A DNA stretch of 64,000 nt, from positions 124,001 through 188,000 of the forward strand of contig NZ_JRKN01000006.1 of the NCBI RefSeq assembly GCF_000763905.1, in the 5' to 3' direction. Made by a program: the position numbers and the translations under genes. Below, one piece after another: positions 22,329 through 32,133 of the stretch; position 1 is the first letter of the stretch, and each line of letters begins with the position of its first letter. Source of the DNA: Paracoccus halophilus (GTDB taxonomy: Bacteria > Pseudomonadota > Alphaproteobacteria > Rhodobacterales > Rhodobacteraceae). The notes beneath the pieces were generated by a model. That model did not search any database. It was not told where the DNA came from and saw only the letters and a list, made by a program, of their open reading frames with translations.

Positions 22329-23591
22329 TCACGCTGTCCGCTCGCGCCCCGCCAGCAGAGCATCAGCCCGAGCAAAGAAATCCTCATCCCCGAAATTGCC
22401 CGATTTCAGCGCCAGAACCAGATCGTTGCCGCTACGGATCGCGGGCACGCCGGCGGCGATTTCGGGACCTATTTCAAGGCGGCCCAATGACAGCCCCTCG
22501 ACCACGGCACCCGAGGTCTCTCCTCCTGCGGTGATCAGCCGGGTGACCCCGCCAGCCACAAGACGACGGGCTGTTTCGGCGAAGAATTCCTCCAGCCGGT
22601 GTGCCAGAGGATCACGGCCGAAACGGGCCTGTGCCGCGCTGACCGCCGCCGGATCGGCCGAGGAATAGATCAAGGGCAACCCGTCCTGAGACAGCGCCCA
22701 GCCGACGGCCATGTCCTCGGTCATCTCGCCTGTCATGACCCTGTCGGCCAGAACCTCCAGCGCGGGCTGGGCATTGGCAAGATGCCGCGCCACCTGCCCC
22801 CGTGTCGCACGCGAACAGGAACCGGACAGCACCGCCGACCGGCCCGGTTGAGGGCGCCAGCTTTCGGCATTCCCGGCAAGCAGGCCCTGACGGCGGAAAT
22901 TGTCGGGCAGACCCAGGGCGATCCCCGACCCGCCCGTGATCAGCGGCAGATCGGCGGCCGCGCGGCCAAGGGTCATCAGGTCTTCGTCGCGGATTGCATC
23001 GGCAATGACAAAGGGGCGTCCGGCATGCGCTTCGGCCATCATCCGGTCGCGCGCAGCCTGCGGCCCGGCCCAGACCTGTGCCGCCGGCAGGTGACCAACC
23101 CCGTTTCCGCTCTGCGCGGCAAGACAGCGACGCAGATCGGGATCGCTCATGGGGGTCAGCGGATGCGCTTCCATCCCGCTTTCATTCAGCAGCCGGTCCG
23201 CGACAAAGAGATGCCCCTGAAAAACCGTGCGCCCGGCAGCAGGGAAAGCAGGACAGAAGATGACCGGCGCCGCGCCAAGCGCCTTGGCCAGTGCGTCGGC
23301 CACGGGGCCGATATTGCCGGCGGGCGTGGAATCAAAGGTCGAGCAATATTTGAACAGGAATTGCCGACAACCCTGCGCGCGCAGCCAATCCAGCGCGCGC
23401 AAGGACAGGGCGACGGCCTCGGCCGCCGGAACCGAGCGCGATTTCAGCGCCACCACCCCGGCCTCGACCGCGGGATCAGCGGGGCTTTGCGGAACGCCGC
23501 AGTATTGCACCGTCCGCATCCCCGCCTTGACCAGCGTATTGCCAAGATCGGAGGAACCGGTGAAATCGTCGCCTATACAACCCAGCAGCAT
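22329..23591 (-). CDS. otnK: 3-oxo-tetronate kinase, OtnK family (DUF1537)
   Basis: This 420-aa four-carbon acid sugar kinase has an N-terminal GDDFTGSSDLGNTL motif, FKYCSTFDST near residue 85, VLSGSCSRATRGQ near 255, and a C-terminal ATP site TAGGETSGAVVEGL and LALKSGNFG. The overall pattern matches OtnK better than threonate kinase DtnK. It would phosphorylate a 3-oxo acid sugar before decarboxylation or dehydrogenation. It is the last gene of the pdxA2-TTT-oxidoreductase operon; a class II aldolase-type decarboxylase (OtnC) is not present in the window. Confidence 0.88.
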   Translation of the reverse strand: MLLGCIGDDFTGSSDLGNTLVKAGMRTVQYCGVPQSPADPAVEAGVVALKSRSVPAAEAVALSLRALDWLRAQGCRQFLFKYCSTFDSTPAGNIGPVADALAKALGAAPVIFCPAFPAAGRTVFQGHLFVADRLLNESGMEAHPLTPMSDPDLRRCLAAQSGNGVGHLPAAQVWAGPQAARDRMMAEAHAGRPFVIADAIRDEDLMTLGRAAADLPLITGGSGIALGLPDNFRRQGLLAGNAESWRPQPGRSAVLSGSCSRATRGQVARHLANAQPALEVLADRVMTGEMTEDMAVGWALSQDGLPLIYSSADPAAVSAAQARFGRDPLAHRLEEFFAETARRLVAGGVTRLITAGGETSGAVVEGLSLGRLEIGPEIAAGVPAIRSGNDLVLALKSGNFGDEDFFARADALLAGRERTA

Positions 23592-23619
23592 CGCAGCCTC
23601 TTACCCGATTTGCCCGATC

Positions 23620-25011
23620 TCAGGACCAGTCGCCGACCGCGTCCTGTGCGTGGCGCAGGCGCAGCAACTCGGAGCGTTCATCCAGTTCGACATCGGCGCA
23701 GGTGATCGCCCTGCCCGCAGGCACATTGCGGATCAAGCGCCGGTTCGCGGCCAGATAATAGGGAATCGGCGTATCGTCCGACAGCGCCATCGCCGGCGTC
23801 ATCCGGGCCGAGACATGGGCAATCGTGTGGTGATGCCCTTCGGCGGTCAGCAGCGTGCCCGCGATCAGATCGCGATCCGCATGAGCGGTCAGGTCGATGA
23901 CCGGGCGCGGGGCCTGGGCGCCCGAGGATACGCCCAACAGCGCCGTTTCGAACACCGAAGTTGCGGCCTCAAGCCCCAGCAGGTGACGGGGCAGACCAAT
24001 CATGGCAGTGCGACCATTGCGCGCCACGACATGGCCCTTATCGGCCAGCATCTGCCAAGCGTCGTCGTCATGACAGGCAACGGTGACGAAGACGCCGCCG
24101 GCAAAGCTGGGCTCGCCAGGAAGGCGCAGGCAATGAAACACATCCAGAACCCTGCGCGATTGCAGCAACCCTCCATTAGCGGAACTTGCCATCAGGTCGG
24201 CGACTTCGGTGATCCGGGCGATCGGCGCGTGCAGATCGGGGCGATCCGGCATCAGGCCAAGCGCATTGGCGACGACCGTCATTTCGCACAGATCGGGCAC
24301 GGCGCGTTGCGGCAGTGCTGCGGCCAGTTCGGCACGGGCCTGTGCCACCTCTGGCCATGGCCTGTCAGCGGGCTCGATCCAGGCGCCGAAGCCCGGGGTC
24401 GCGACGGTCTGGCCGTTGCTGGCAATGCTGTCCCGCGACGGATCATAGACGAAATCATATTCGCTGGATTTTCCGGCCGCGATCATGTCCAGCCCGATCA
24501 CCTCGGCCCAGCTGGCCAGACCGATCAGCAGGCTGGGCTGATCACCGTCCACCGGTGACACCACGCGTCCGCGCTTGGCAGCCATGCGCGCCAGGATGGG
24601 GCCGACCACGCTGTCGGTTTCCTTGGTGACCATGATCACATGCTTGTCGGCCTCGATGGCAAGCCGGGCATGGCGGGCGCCCGCCTCGGGATCGCCCGTT
24701 GCCTCAAGGACAACCTCGACCGGCAATTCCGCCAGCAGCGCCGGATCGGCGCAGGCGATGGCCCGGTCATCCGCCCATGCCGAACGTATGGCGGCGGCAT
24801 CGGTGCATTCCGCGATTCCAGCGCGATCATGCCCGACCGAGGCCAGCGCCGCGGCGGCGGTCGCCGTATCGCGGTCAAAGGCGACCCGGCAGCGCAGCCC
24901 CCGGACATGGCGCGCCTGCGACAGAAAGCTGCGACCAAAGCCACCGCTGCCGACAATCGCGCATTCAACCACATGGTCGTTGCGACCCGCGAAATAACGG
25001 AGATGGTTCAT
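23620..25011 (-). CDS. NAD(P)-dependent oxidoreductase with C-terminal SAF domain
   Basis: This 463-aa protein has a homoserine-dehydrogenase-like Rossmann start (ECAIVGSGGFGRSFLSQA), a conserved VVLEATGDPEAGA stretch and KHVIMVTKETD, then a C-terminal SAF domain (about residues 400-450, NVPAGRAITCADVELDE). Members are often misnamed as flagellar proteins. The genomic place between otnK and the transporter suggests oxidation or reduction of a sugar acid, but the exact substrate is not known. Confidence 0.8.
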   Translation of the reverse strand: MNHLRYFAGRNDHVVECAIVGSGGFGRSFLSQARHVRGLRCRVAFDRDTATAAAALASVGHDRAGIAECTDAAAIRSAWADDRAIACADPALLAELPVEVVLEATGDPEAGARHARLAIEADKHVIMVTKETDSVVGPILARMAAKRGRVVSPVDGDQPSLLIGLASWAEVIGLDMIAAGKSSEYDFVYDPSRDSIASNGQTVATPGFGAWIEPADRPWPEVAQARAELAAALPQRAVPDLCEMTVVANALGLMPDRPDLHAPIARITEVADLMASSANGGLLQSRRVLDVFHCLRLPGEPSFAGGVFVTVACHDDDAWQMLADKGHVVARNGRTAMIGLPRHLLGLEAATSVFETALLGVSSGAQAPRPVIDLTAHADRDLIAGTLLTAEGHHHTIAHVSARMTPAMALSDDTPIPYYLAANRRLIRNVPAGRAITCADVELDERSELLRLRHAQDAVGDWS

Positions 25012-25020
25012 TGCGGTTTC

Positions 25021-26526
25021 CTATTCGACAGGTTGCCGGCGGCGCAGGCGGCCACCCAGTTGCAGCAATTTGGGCAGGATCAGCAGCGCCAGTGCCAGCG
25101 CCATGATCGAGCCGACCAGCGGGTTGGAGAAGAACACCTTCAAGGAGCCGTCGGACAAGATCATCGACTGATAGAATGCGTTCTCTGCCTTGTGGCCAAG
25201 CACCATCGACAGAACCAGCGGCGCCAGCGGATAGTCGAGCCGCGTGAACAGATAACCGACCAGGCCGAACAGCAGCACCAGCCACAGATCGAAACTGGCC
25301 CCCGATACGGTATAGCCGCCGACAAAGCAGATCGCGACGATCATCGGGCCGATGATGGCAAAGGGGATGCGCAGCAAGGCCGCGAACATCGGGACCGTCA
25401 TCAGCACAAGGATCACACCCACCACATTCGAGATATACATGCTGGCGATCAGGCCCCAGACGAAATCGGGCTTGGTCGCGAACAGCATCGGCCCCGGCGT
25501 CAGCCCCCAGATCATCAGCCCGCCCATCATCACCGCCGCGGTCGCAGAGGAGGGCACCCCAAGCGCCAGCATCGGCAGCATGGCACAGCTGCCCGCGCTG
25601 TGGTCGGCAGTCTCGGGCGCGATGATGCCCTCGGGCCGGCCGGTTCCGAAGGGCTCACCCTTGCGAGAGGCCTGGCGCGCGATGCCATAGCTCATGAACG
25701 AAGCAGCGGTCGGACCGCCGGGCGTGATCCCCATCCAGATGCCGATCAGCCCCGAACGCAGCGAGGTCGCCCAGTATCGGGGCAGTTCCGCCATGGTGCG
25801 GAACACGTCGCGCAGGTCGATGCGCGACGAGACGCCGCGGAATTTCAGCCCTTCCTGGACCGTGGCCAGCAATTCCCCGATCCCGAACAGGCCGATCACG
25901 ACGACCAGAAAGCTGATCCCGCCCAAAAGCTCGGAAAAGCCGAAGGTCAGCCGGACCTCTCCGGTGACATTGTCCATACCCACCGAGGCCAGCAGAAGTC
26001 CCATGGACAAGGACACCACGGTCTTGACCGGCGAGGCGCTGCCCATGCCGATAAAGGCAGCAAAGGCCAGAAAATAGACCGCGAAATATTCGGGCGCGCC
26101 AAAACGAAGCGCGAAATCCGAGGCCCAGCCGGCCAGCAGGGTGATGACCAGCACGCCCAGCAACGCACCGAAACCCGCCGACATGAAGGCCAGTGTCAGC
26201 GCCCGCGTCGACTGCCCCGCTTTCGCCATCGGATAGCCGTCGAATGTCGTCGCCACCGAGCTTGGCTCACCGGGGATATTGAACAGGATCGAGGTTGTCG
26301 AGCCGCCGAACAAGGCCCCCCAATACATCGATGACAGCAAGATGATCGCCGAGGTCGGATCCAGGGTGAAGGTCAGCGGAATCAGCAGCGAGACACCGTT
26401 CGGGGCTCCCAGCCCCGGCAAGACGCCCACGACCAGTCCCAGCAACACGCCCGCGACCATCAGCACCAGATGCATCGGCGTGATCGCCACACCGAAGCCC
26501 TGCATCAGAAGATCAAAGTTTCCCAT
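25021..26526 (-). CDS. tctA: Tripartite tricarboxylate transporter, large membrane subunit (TctA family)
   Basis: This 501-aa multi-pass protein has the TctA signature GVLPGLGAPNGVSLLIPLTF, a second GxxPG repeat (ITPGGPTAASFMSYG) and a Gly-rich WGALFGGSTTSILFNIPGEP stretch. It is the cation-coupled channel of a TTT system, fed by the TctC-type binding protein at 27122-28114. The start at 26526 was chosen because the upstream frame overlaps tctB. Confidence 0.93.
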   Translation of the reverse strand: MGNFDLLMQGFGVAITPMHLVLMVAGVLLGLVVGVLPGLGAPNGVSLLIPLTFTLDPTSAIILLSSMYWGALFGGSTTSILFNIPGEPSSVATTFDGYPMAKAGQSTRALTLAFMSAGFGALLGVLVITLLAGWASDFALRFGAPEYFAVYFLAFAAFIGMGSASPVKTVVSLSMGLLLASVGMDNVTGEVRLTFGFSELLGGISFLVVVIGLFGIGELLATVQEGLKFRGVSSRIDLRDVFRTMAELPRYWATSLRSGLIGIWMGITPGGPTAASFMSYGIARQASRKGEPFGTGRPEGIIAPETADHSAGSCAMLPMLALGVPSSATAAVMMGGLMIWGLTPGPMLFATKPDFVWGLIASMYISNVVGVILVLMTVPMFAALLRIPFAIIGPMIVAICFVGGYTVSGASFDLWLVLLFGLVGYLFTRLDYPLAPLVLSMVLGHKAENAFYQSMILSDGSLKVFFSNPLVGSIMALALALLILPKLLQLGGRLRRRQPVE

Positions 26527-26537
26527 CGGCGCGCCCC

Positions 26538-27047
26538 CTAATAGATGCCCAGCAGCGGCTCGATCGGGCCTTTCAGCAGCGGCATCAGGAAAGCCACCTC
26601 GAAGACCAGGTAAAGTGCCAGGGCAAAGCCCACGCCCATGGCCAGGGCAAACAGCGGACGATAGCCGCCGCGCCACGCGCTGTAAGCGATATAGCTTGCC
26701 GAGCCGACATAGATGCCCATGACCAGAGTCACGATGACAAAGGCCAGCATCACAGCCAGGAACCGGCCCAGACGGCCCAGCCGTGCACTATCAAGAAAAG
26801 GCTCCTCGGCCTCGCCGGTGCGGGCATGGCCGGCGACTGTGGCACGATGCGCCAGAAAGGCCGCGACCAGATTCCAAAGACTTGCCCCGACGAGGATCAA
26901 CCCGACATAAAAGGGGAAATAGCCCGATTGCGGACCACTTTCCTCCCAGCCAACGCCCAGTTCGGTCGCGCCGATCATGGCGGCGAGGCCAAGCGCGCCT
27001 GTCACGATGGCCGCGCCGATCTCGGCATGGAAACGTCTGACGGTCAT
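26538..27047 (-). CDS. tctB: Tripartite tricarboxylate transporter, small membrane subunit (TctB family)
   Basis: This 169-aa protein has four hydrophobic segments and the TctB-like GWEESGPQSGYFPFYVGLIL stretch. It partners the TctA-type subunit encoded 11 nt downstream. A soluble linker occupies about residues 68-88. Confidence 0.88.
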   Translation of the reverse strand: MTVRRFHAEIGAAIVTGALGLAAMIGATELGVGWEESGPQSGYFPFYVGLILVGASLWNLVAAFLAHRATVAGHARTGEAEEPFLDSARLGRLGRFLAVMLAFVIVTLVMGIYVGSASYIAYSAWRGGYRPLFALAMGVGFALALYLVFEVAFLMPLLKGPIEPLLGIY

Positions 27048-27121
27048 CGCTGCCCCCTCCTCTTGCTGCGAAATGCGTCAGGCCCCGCGGCTGTTGTGCC
27101 GCAGGGCCGTATCTTTTGCGC

Positions 27122-28114
27122 CTATTCGGCGGTCCAGCCTTCGGCCTTGAAGACCTCGACGGTGCTGGTTTCGCTGTTGTCGATGAATGCCTGCAGCTCA
27201 TCGCCCGTCAGGAAGGCGCCGCTTTGCGAAGTCTTGGTCAGGTAATCCTTCCATTCCTGCGACTCGGCTACGCCCTGCAGGGCAGTGCGATAGAAGGCCA
27301 AGGCATCCTCGGGCACGCCGGCGGGCACCCAGACGGTGCGCGGCATCTGATAGCTTTCGATACCGACGCCCTGCTCGGCGCAGGTCGGGATATCGTGCCA
27401 GCCCTTGCCGTCGAAGATCGGTTCGCTTTCGGCCATGCGCTGCGGCGCAAAAACGCAAAGCGGACGAATCGCGCCGGCCTGCCATTGCCCCAGATTTTCG
27501 TTCGGGTTGTTGACATTCGCGACGACATGGCCGCCTGCCAGTTGCACGCCGACTTCGCCGCCGCCGTTGAACGGCACATATTTGAAATCCGCGCCGGTTT
27601 TCTGTTCGATCAGCGCGACGAGGGTCTCGTCGGTATCCTTGGACTGGCTGCCGCCGAACGGCAGCGCGCCGGGATCGGCCTTGGCGGCGTCGATCAGATC
27701 AATGGCGGTCTGATAGGGCGAATCCGCCTTGACCCAGATCAGGAATTCATCCATCGCCAGCGCCGCGACCGGCTGCAAATCCTCGGTGGAATAGGCGAGT
27801 TTTGCGACATAGGGCAGCAGATAGACGTTATTCGTGCCGAAGATCACCTTGTGGGGGTCGCCGGCATTCTGCTTGGCGTAAAGAAACGCCTCGGCGCCCG
27901 AGCCGCCGCCCTTGTTCAGCACCACCACCGGGCGACCGATGCTGTCCTGCTTGGTCAGGATCGCCTGAATGGTGCGGGCGAAATTGTCGGTGCCGCCACC
28001 GGCGCCCGAGGCCACAACGAATTCCAACGGCCGCTCAGGCGCCCATTCCGCCGCCGCAGGCAGCGCAGCCAGCAGCGCCACCGCCGCGATCGCGCCGGTT
28101 TTCAGATAAGTCAT
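27122..28114 (-). CDS. tctC: Tripartite tricarboxylate transporter substrate-binding protein (TctC/Bug family)
   Basis: This 330-aa periplasmic solute-binding protein has a signal peptide (residues 1-22, cut near AAA-EW). The Bug fold is shown by the PLEFVVASGAGGGTDNFART start and the conserved FGGSQSKDTDETLVALIE stretch. It presents an anionic substrate, presumably the sugar acid handled by OtnK and PdxA2, to the TctAB channel. The upstream six-codon extension lacks a better ribosome site. Confidence 0.9.
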   Translation of the reverse strand: MTYLKTGAIAAVALLAALPAAAEWAPERPLEFVVASGAGGGTDNFARTIQAILTKQDSIGRPVVVLNKGGGSGAEAFLYAKQNAGDPHKVIFGTNNVYLLPYVAKLAYSTEDLQPVAALAMDEFLIWVKADSPYQTAIDLIDAAKADPGALPFGGSQSKDTDETLVALIEQKTGADFKYVPFNGGGEVGVQLAGGHVVANVNNPNENLGQWQAGAIRPLCVFAPQRMAESEPIFDGKGWHDIPTCAEQGVGIESYQMPRTVWVPAGVPEDALAFYRTALQGVAESQEWKDYLTKTSQSGAFLTGDELQAFIDNSETSTVEVFKAEGWTAE

Positions 28115-28158
28115 GGTATCCTCCTCCACCATTGATCGGCCGTTATCGGCCTTGGGTT

Positions 28159-29220
28159 TCAGCCGGCGATCAAAGCCTTGTCGCCGACCTGCTTGCTGGC
28201 CCAGCCAGGAGCCAGTGATTGCCCCTCCCCGCGCGGGGGGTTCAATTTCGCCAGATCAATGCCCAACCGCGCGGCGGCCAGCGTCGCGCCAGGATCGGCC
28301 TTGCCCTGACCCGCAATGTCGAAAGCCGAGCCATGCGCCGGGGTGACGATCGGAAACCCGTAGCCGGCAATCAGCGTGACGCCCCGGTCAAAACCAATCA
28401 GTTTCATCGCGATCTGGCCCTGATCGTGATACATCGTCAGCACGGCATCGAATTCGCCCCGCGTTGCACGGACGAAGACCGTATCCGAGGGCACCGGCCC
28501 GGTGACCTTGAGCCCCTCGGCCACGGCGCGCTGCACGGCGGGAGCGATGATATCCTCGTCCTCATCGCCAAAATTGCGGCCATCTCCGGCATGGGGGTTC
28601 AATGCCGCCACGCCGATGCGCGGCCCGGGCTTGCCGGCGCCTTCCATCACCTCGACCGTCAGGCGGATGCTGGCAAGGATCCGCTCTACGCTCAGCTTGG
28701 ATGCAACCTCGCGAAGCGGGATATGCGAGGTGACACGAGCGTTCCAGACCTCGTTCAGAACGTTGAATTCGCGGCCGCTGCGGGTTGCGCCCAGAGTCGC
28801 GTCGATGAAGCCGATCTCGTCAACATAGCCCGGCCGCGCCAGCCGCATGGAGTACTTGTTGAACGGCGTGAACATGGCTGCATCCGCAAGTCCCGCCTGC
28901 GCCAGCCGCAGCACAGCGGCAAAATTCTGCAGTGATGCCGCACCCGCGACGGGGGTCGAACTGCCCAGCGTCACATCCGCGGGCGGGCAATTGGCCAGAT
29001 CGATCATGACGGAACCCGCAGGCAGGCCATCGGCCAACCGGTCGGGAGACAGAACCGGAAGGTCCAGATCGACACCGGCATGTTCCATGCCCATGCGCAG
29101 AACCCGCGCATCGCCCAATACGACAGCCTGATGGTCGCGCATCAGGTCATCAGCCAACAGCTTCGCGGCCAATTCCGGCCCGACGCCGCCCGCATCCCCG
29201 ATCGCCAGAGCAATCCGCAT
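28159..29220 (-). CDS. pdxA2: PdxA2-type 4-phospho-sugar-acid dehydrogenase
   Basis: This 353-aa member of the PdxA family has metal- and phosphate-binding motifs ALNPHAGDGRNFGDED, MYHDQGQIAMK and the HGSAFDIAGQGKAD tail. PdxA2 paralogues oxidise D-threonate- or D-erythronate-4-phosphate, with decarboxylation to DHAP, instead of making pyridoxal phosphate. Clustering with a DUF1537 kinase and a TTT transporter supports this. It is the first gene of the operon, 24 nt from a strong palindromic operator. Confidence 0.85.
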   Translation of the reverse strand: MRIALAIGDAGGVGPELAAKLLADDLMRDHQAVVLGDARVLRMGMEHAGVDLDLPVLSPDRLADGLPAGSVMIDLANCPPADVTLGSSTPVAGAASLQNFAAVLRLAQAGLADAAMFTPFNKYSMRLARPGYVDEIGFIDATLGATRSGREFNVLNEVWNARVTSHIPLREVASKLSVERILASIRLTVEVMEGAGKPGPRIGVAALNPHAGDGRNFGDEDEDIIAPAVQRAVAEGLKVTGPVPSDTVFVRATRGEFDAVLTMYHDQGQIAMKLIGFDRGVTLIAGYGFPIVTPAHGSAFDIAGQGKADPGATLAAARLGIDLAKLNPPRGEGQSLAPGWASKQVGDKALIAG

Positions 29221-29243
29221 TTCCGAATCTCCCTCTTCCCTAT

Positions 29244-29269
29244 ACTGAATTCTGTATACAGAATTCAGT
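29244..29269. promoter_or_regulatory. 26-bp perfect palindrome, GntR-type operator of pdxA2 operon
   Basis: The site is a perfect 26-bp palindrome centred on GTATAC. Its 16-bp core ATTCTGTATACAGAAT recurs exactly at 32134-32149. It lies 24 nt upstream of the pdxA2 start, where repressor binding would block transcription. The linked GntR/FCD regulator (32220-32912) is the obvious candidate. Confidence 0.85.
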
Positions 29270-29404
29270 CGTGAGTCTACCCTGTTTTCGCGCCCGGCAG
29301 TGCCTGGCCGTAAAATTTTAGTCTATTGATATTAAATGACTTAGCTTGGCTATCCTGCCGTCCGGATCCAACGTGACGGCAAGCAGGCTTCTTCGGGCTT
29401 GATG

Positions 29405-31123
29405 TCAGATATCCCCGATCTGGGCGCCAACCACCCTTGCGCAAAGCGCGAGCGAGGTCGCGCCCGCATCGGGATGGCCAAGGCTGCGTTCCGCCAGAGG
29501 CCGGGCTCGACCCAGTTTCGGGCGCAGTTGCGCGGTGGCCTCGGCCGCGTCGGTTGCGCGGCTGGCGGCACGTTCCCATGCCTGCTTCAGCCTTGCACCG
29601 CCAGCGACTTCTGAACGCAAGGTTTCGACAAATGGCACCAACGCATCGACCAGCGTCTTGTCACCGGGTTGTGCGCCGCCCAGCCGGACAATGGCATCCA
29701 GCGCCGCTTGCGCCCCGGCGGCGACCGTCGCGCTGCAAATTGCCTTGTCATTGGTAAGTGCCGCGCCCCATGCGCGCAGGGCCACGCCCCACAGCGCGCC
29801 CGAGGTGCCGCCCGCGCGATCTGCCCAAGCATCTCCGGCAAGGCCCAGAACGGTTGCCGCCCCGGCCCCGGCCCTGGCAGCTTCATCGGCTGCGGCCGCT
29901 GCTGCTTTCGAGCCCCGAGCCATCCCCTGACCGTGATCGCCGTCGCCCGCCAGGGCATCTATCTGGCCCAGCATCTCTTCGGCCTCGGCCAATGCGCCTG
30001 ACAGCGTTGCCATCAAAGCGGCAATGCAAACCCCGCCTTTTTGCGATTCCGGTGCGCCCTGCGGGATCTGCTGCGGCGTCGCTCCGGCGGGCATCGGCGC
30101 AAACTCTTCGCCCTCGGCGGCGGGCGCGACCTGACCCTTGCGGAAAGCGGGCGCGTCGGCGGGAGCACGCCAGAACGCCTCAAGCTCATCATCCAGCCAC
30201 ATCAAGGACAGCGAACATCCCGCCATATCGAGGCTGGTCACGAATTCGCCCACCTCGGGATCGACCGGCGTCAGCCCTTCGGCCTCGAGCCGGGCAGACA
30301 GGTGGTGCCACAAGACGAAAAGCTCTTCATATTTGGTGCAGCCCAGCCCGTTCAGGACCACCGCGACACGGCCCGCGTGACCGGCCGGCCGTTCGGCCAG
30401 AAGCGGCGTCAGCAGGACATCTGCCATCTTGGCGGCACTCGGCAGTTTCTCGGTGCGAATCCCCGGCTCGCCATGGATGCCAAGGCCAAGCGCGACATTG
30501 CCCTTTTCGACGGTAAACAAAGGCGCGGGTTGCCCGGGCAGGGTGCAGCCATCAAAGGCCACCCCGAACGAGACCGAGGCGGCATTGGCGCGCTGTGCCA
30601 CAGCCTCGACCGCATCGATATCCAGCCCCGCTTCGGCGGCTGCGCCCGCGATCTTGAAGACCAGCAGATCACCTGCCACGCCACGGCGTTTGTGCCGCTG
30701 GTCCGGGGCGGAACTGGCGACATCGTCGGTCACGGCAAGGATCCGGGCGTCGATCCCTTCGGCCTGCAACCTTTCGGCGGCCGCGCCGAAATTCAGGACA
30801 TCGCCGGCGTAATTGCCAAAGCCCAGGATCACCCCGCCGCCGCGATTTGCGGCCCGTGCCACGCCCGCCACCGCGCTGGTCGAGGGCGAGGCAAAGACAT
30901 CGCCCGCGACCGCAGCATCGGCCATGCCCGGCCCGACATAGCCCAGAAAGGCCGGATAATGGCCCGAACCGCCGCCGACCAGCAGCGCCACCTTGCCCGC
31001 AGCACCGGGGCGGGCGCGCACCGCGCCGTGCGGCACCTGAACGACCCTGCCGCGATTGGCGGCGCAAAAGCCTGACAGCGCGCTGGCAGCAAAATCTTCG
31101 GGATTGTCAAACAGCCTGGTCAT
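29405..31123 (-). CDS. Fused DhaK-DhaL dihydroxyacetone/tetrulose kinase
   Basis: This 572-aa ATP-dependent kinase has an N-terminal DhaK domain (residues 1 to about 330; GGGSGHYPAFLGYVGPGMAD and the LNGLGCTKYEELF region) and a C-terminal DhaL domain (about 370-570; DALAGDGDHGQGMARGSKAA and AGGTSGALWG). It phosphorylates dihydroxyacetone or a tetrulose such as erythrulose. Coupling to a TIM-barrel isomerase (17-nt overlap) favours a tetrulose kinase of the LerK/DerK type. The start at 31123 has a GGAGGAG ribosome site. Confidence 0.85.
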   Translation of the reverse strand: MTRLFDNPEDFAASALSGFCAANRGRVVQVPHGAVRARPGAAGKVALLVGGGSGHYPAFLGYVGPGMADAAVAGDVFASPSTSAVAGVARAANRGGGVILGFGNYAGDVLNFGAAAERLQAEGIDARILAVTDDVASSAPDQRHKRRGVAGDLLVFKIAGAAAEAGLDIDAVEAVAQRANAASVSFGVAFDGCTLPGQPAPLFTVEKGNVALGLGIHGEPGIRTEKLPSAAKMADVLLTPLLAERPAGHAGRVAVVLNGLGCTKYEELFVLWHHLSARLEAEGLTPVDPEVGEFVTSLDMAGCSLSLMWLDDELEAFWRAPADAPAFRKGQVAPAAEGEEFAPMPAGATPQQIPQGAPESQKGGVCIAALMATLSGALAEAEEMLGQIDALAGDGDHGQGMARGSKAAAAAADEAARAGAGAATVLGLAGDAWADRAGGTSGALWGVALRAWGAALTNDKAICSATVAAGAQAALDAIVRLGGAQPGDKTLVDALVPFVETLRSEVAGGARLKQAWERAASRATDAAEATAQLRPKLGRARPLAERSLGHPDAGATSLALCARVVGAQIGDI

Positions 31124-32075
31124 TGCGGCTCCTCCTGCCGGCAAGGATGGTTCGGATATAATCGCGGTTCTGCGCACAGACGCCCAGCCCGTCGCCGCCA
31201 TAATGCTCGACGAGGAAGGGGCTGTCGAAACCCAGATCGAGCGCGGTCTCGATTGCCGCGCGCCAGTTGATCACCCCACCCAGAAGCGGCGCGGGATGGG
31301 TCATGATCTGGCCATTGCGGCCGTCTTCCATCCGGTAATAATTCTTGACGTGCCAATAGCCCGCGAAGGGCGCGCAAAGGCGGATCATCTCGGCCCATGG
31401 CTCCACCGGGCGGTGCAGGCGGATCAGGTTGCCGATATCGACATTCAGCTTGACCGAAGGATGATCGACATCCTCGATAAAACGGACGGAATCCCTTGCC
31501 GTGCCCAGATAGGTGTCTTCATACATCTCCAGGACAACACGAATGCCACAGCTCTGGGCATGGGAGGCCAGATCGCGAACGCGGTCTATCGCCAAGCGAT
31601 ATGTGTCGGGATCGTCGGGACAACGCGGCCCGTCCTCGGTCCAGAACCATGTCACGCGCTGTTGCTCGGGCGTCAGCGGGCCGAAAAAGCCAAAGCTGAC
31701 ATGGCCGACACCCAGCTCGGCAGCGATGTCGATCACCCGATGACCATAATCCAGATGCGCCTTCCCATGATCGGGATCGATCAGATTGCGACGAGAGGTC
31801 GAAATCGCGGGGATCGCCAGCCCGAGGGATTGGCAGATATCGACGAATTCGGCCCGTGCGCCCGCCGGCAAATCGGCGACCCGCAGCCAGGAATCGGTTG
31901 GATCGACCGCCTCGAAGCCCGCGCCCGCGACCTGACGCAGGCTGTCCGCCCAGGCCTCCGGGCCGGCCTCCTGGACCAGCCGCCCATCCGGCAATTGTCC
32001 CGGAAAGGGAATCATCGCCGCGGCGATTGGCCATTCCTTTGCCGTCCAGCCGCCTGCCCAAGCCTGTTTCGTCAT
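31107..32075 (-). CDS. Sugar phosphate isomerase/epimerase (xylose-isomerase-like TIM barrel)
   Basis: This 322-aa protein has the metal ligands typical of this superfamily: Glu in VVLEMYEDTYLG, Asp/Asn in VKLNVDIGNL, His in YWHVKNYYRM and Glu in PFLVEHYGGDG. It could interconvert tetrulose or branched sugar (phosphates), as LerI or OtnI do. It is the first gene of a two-gene operon with the fused kinase and lies divergent from the GntR gene. Confidence 0.82.
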   Translation of the reverse strand: MTKQAWAGGWTAKEWPIAAAMIPFPGQLPDGRLVQEAGPEAWADSLRQVAGAGFEAVDPTDSWLRVADLPAGARAEFVDICQSLGLAIPAISTSRRNLIDPDHGKAHLDYGHRVIDIAAELGVGHVSFGFFGPLTPEQQRVTWFWTEDGPRCPDDPDTYRLAIDRVRDLASHAQSCGIRVVLEMYEDTYLGTARDSVRFIEDVDHPSVKLNVDIGNLIRLHRPVEPWAEMIRLCAPFAGYWHVKNYYRMEDGRNGQIMTHPAPLLGGVINWRAAIETALDLGFDSPFLVEHYGGDGLGVCAQNRDYIRTILAGRRSRNDQAV

Positions 32076-32133
32076 TCCTACCCCCGAATCGTCCCTTGGC
32101 GAGTGTTAGCTGAAACATTGCTTCACATCAAAT

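Noticed and set aside
21754..22668. 304-aa plus-strand frame
   Set aside because: Runs antisense into otnK and has Arg/Ser/Pro-rich shadow composition.
29244..29269. 26-bp palindrome as a terminator of the kinase gene
   Set aside because: AT-rich, no loop or T-tract, close to the pdxA2 start, and its core repeats before another operon; operator is the better reading.
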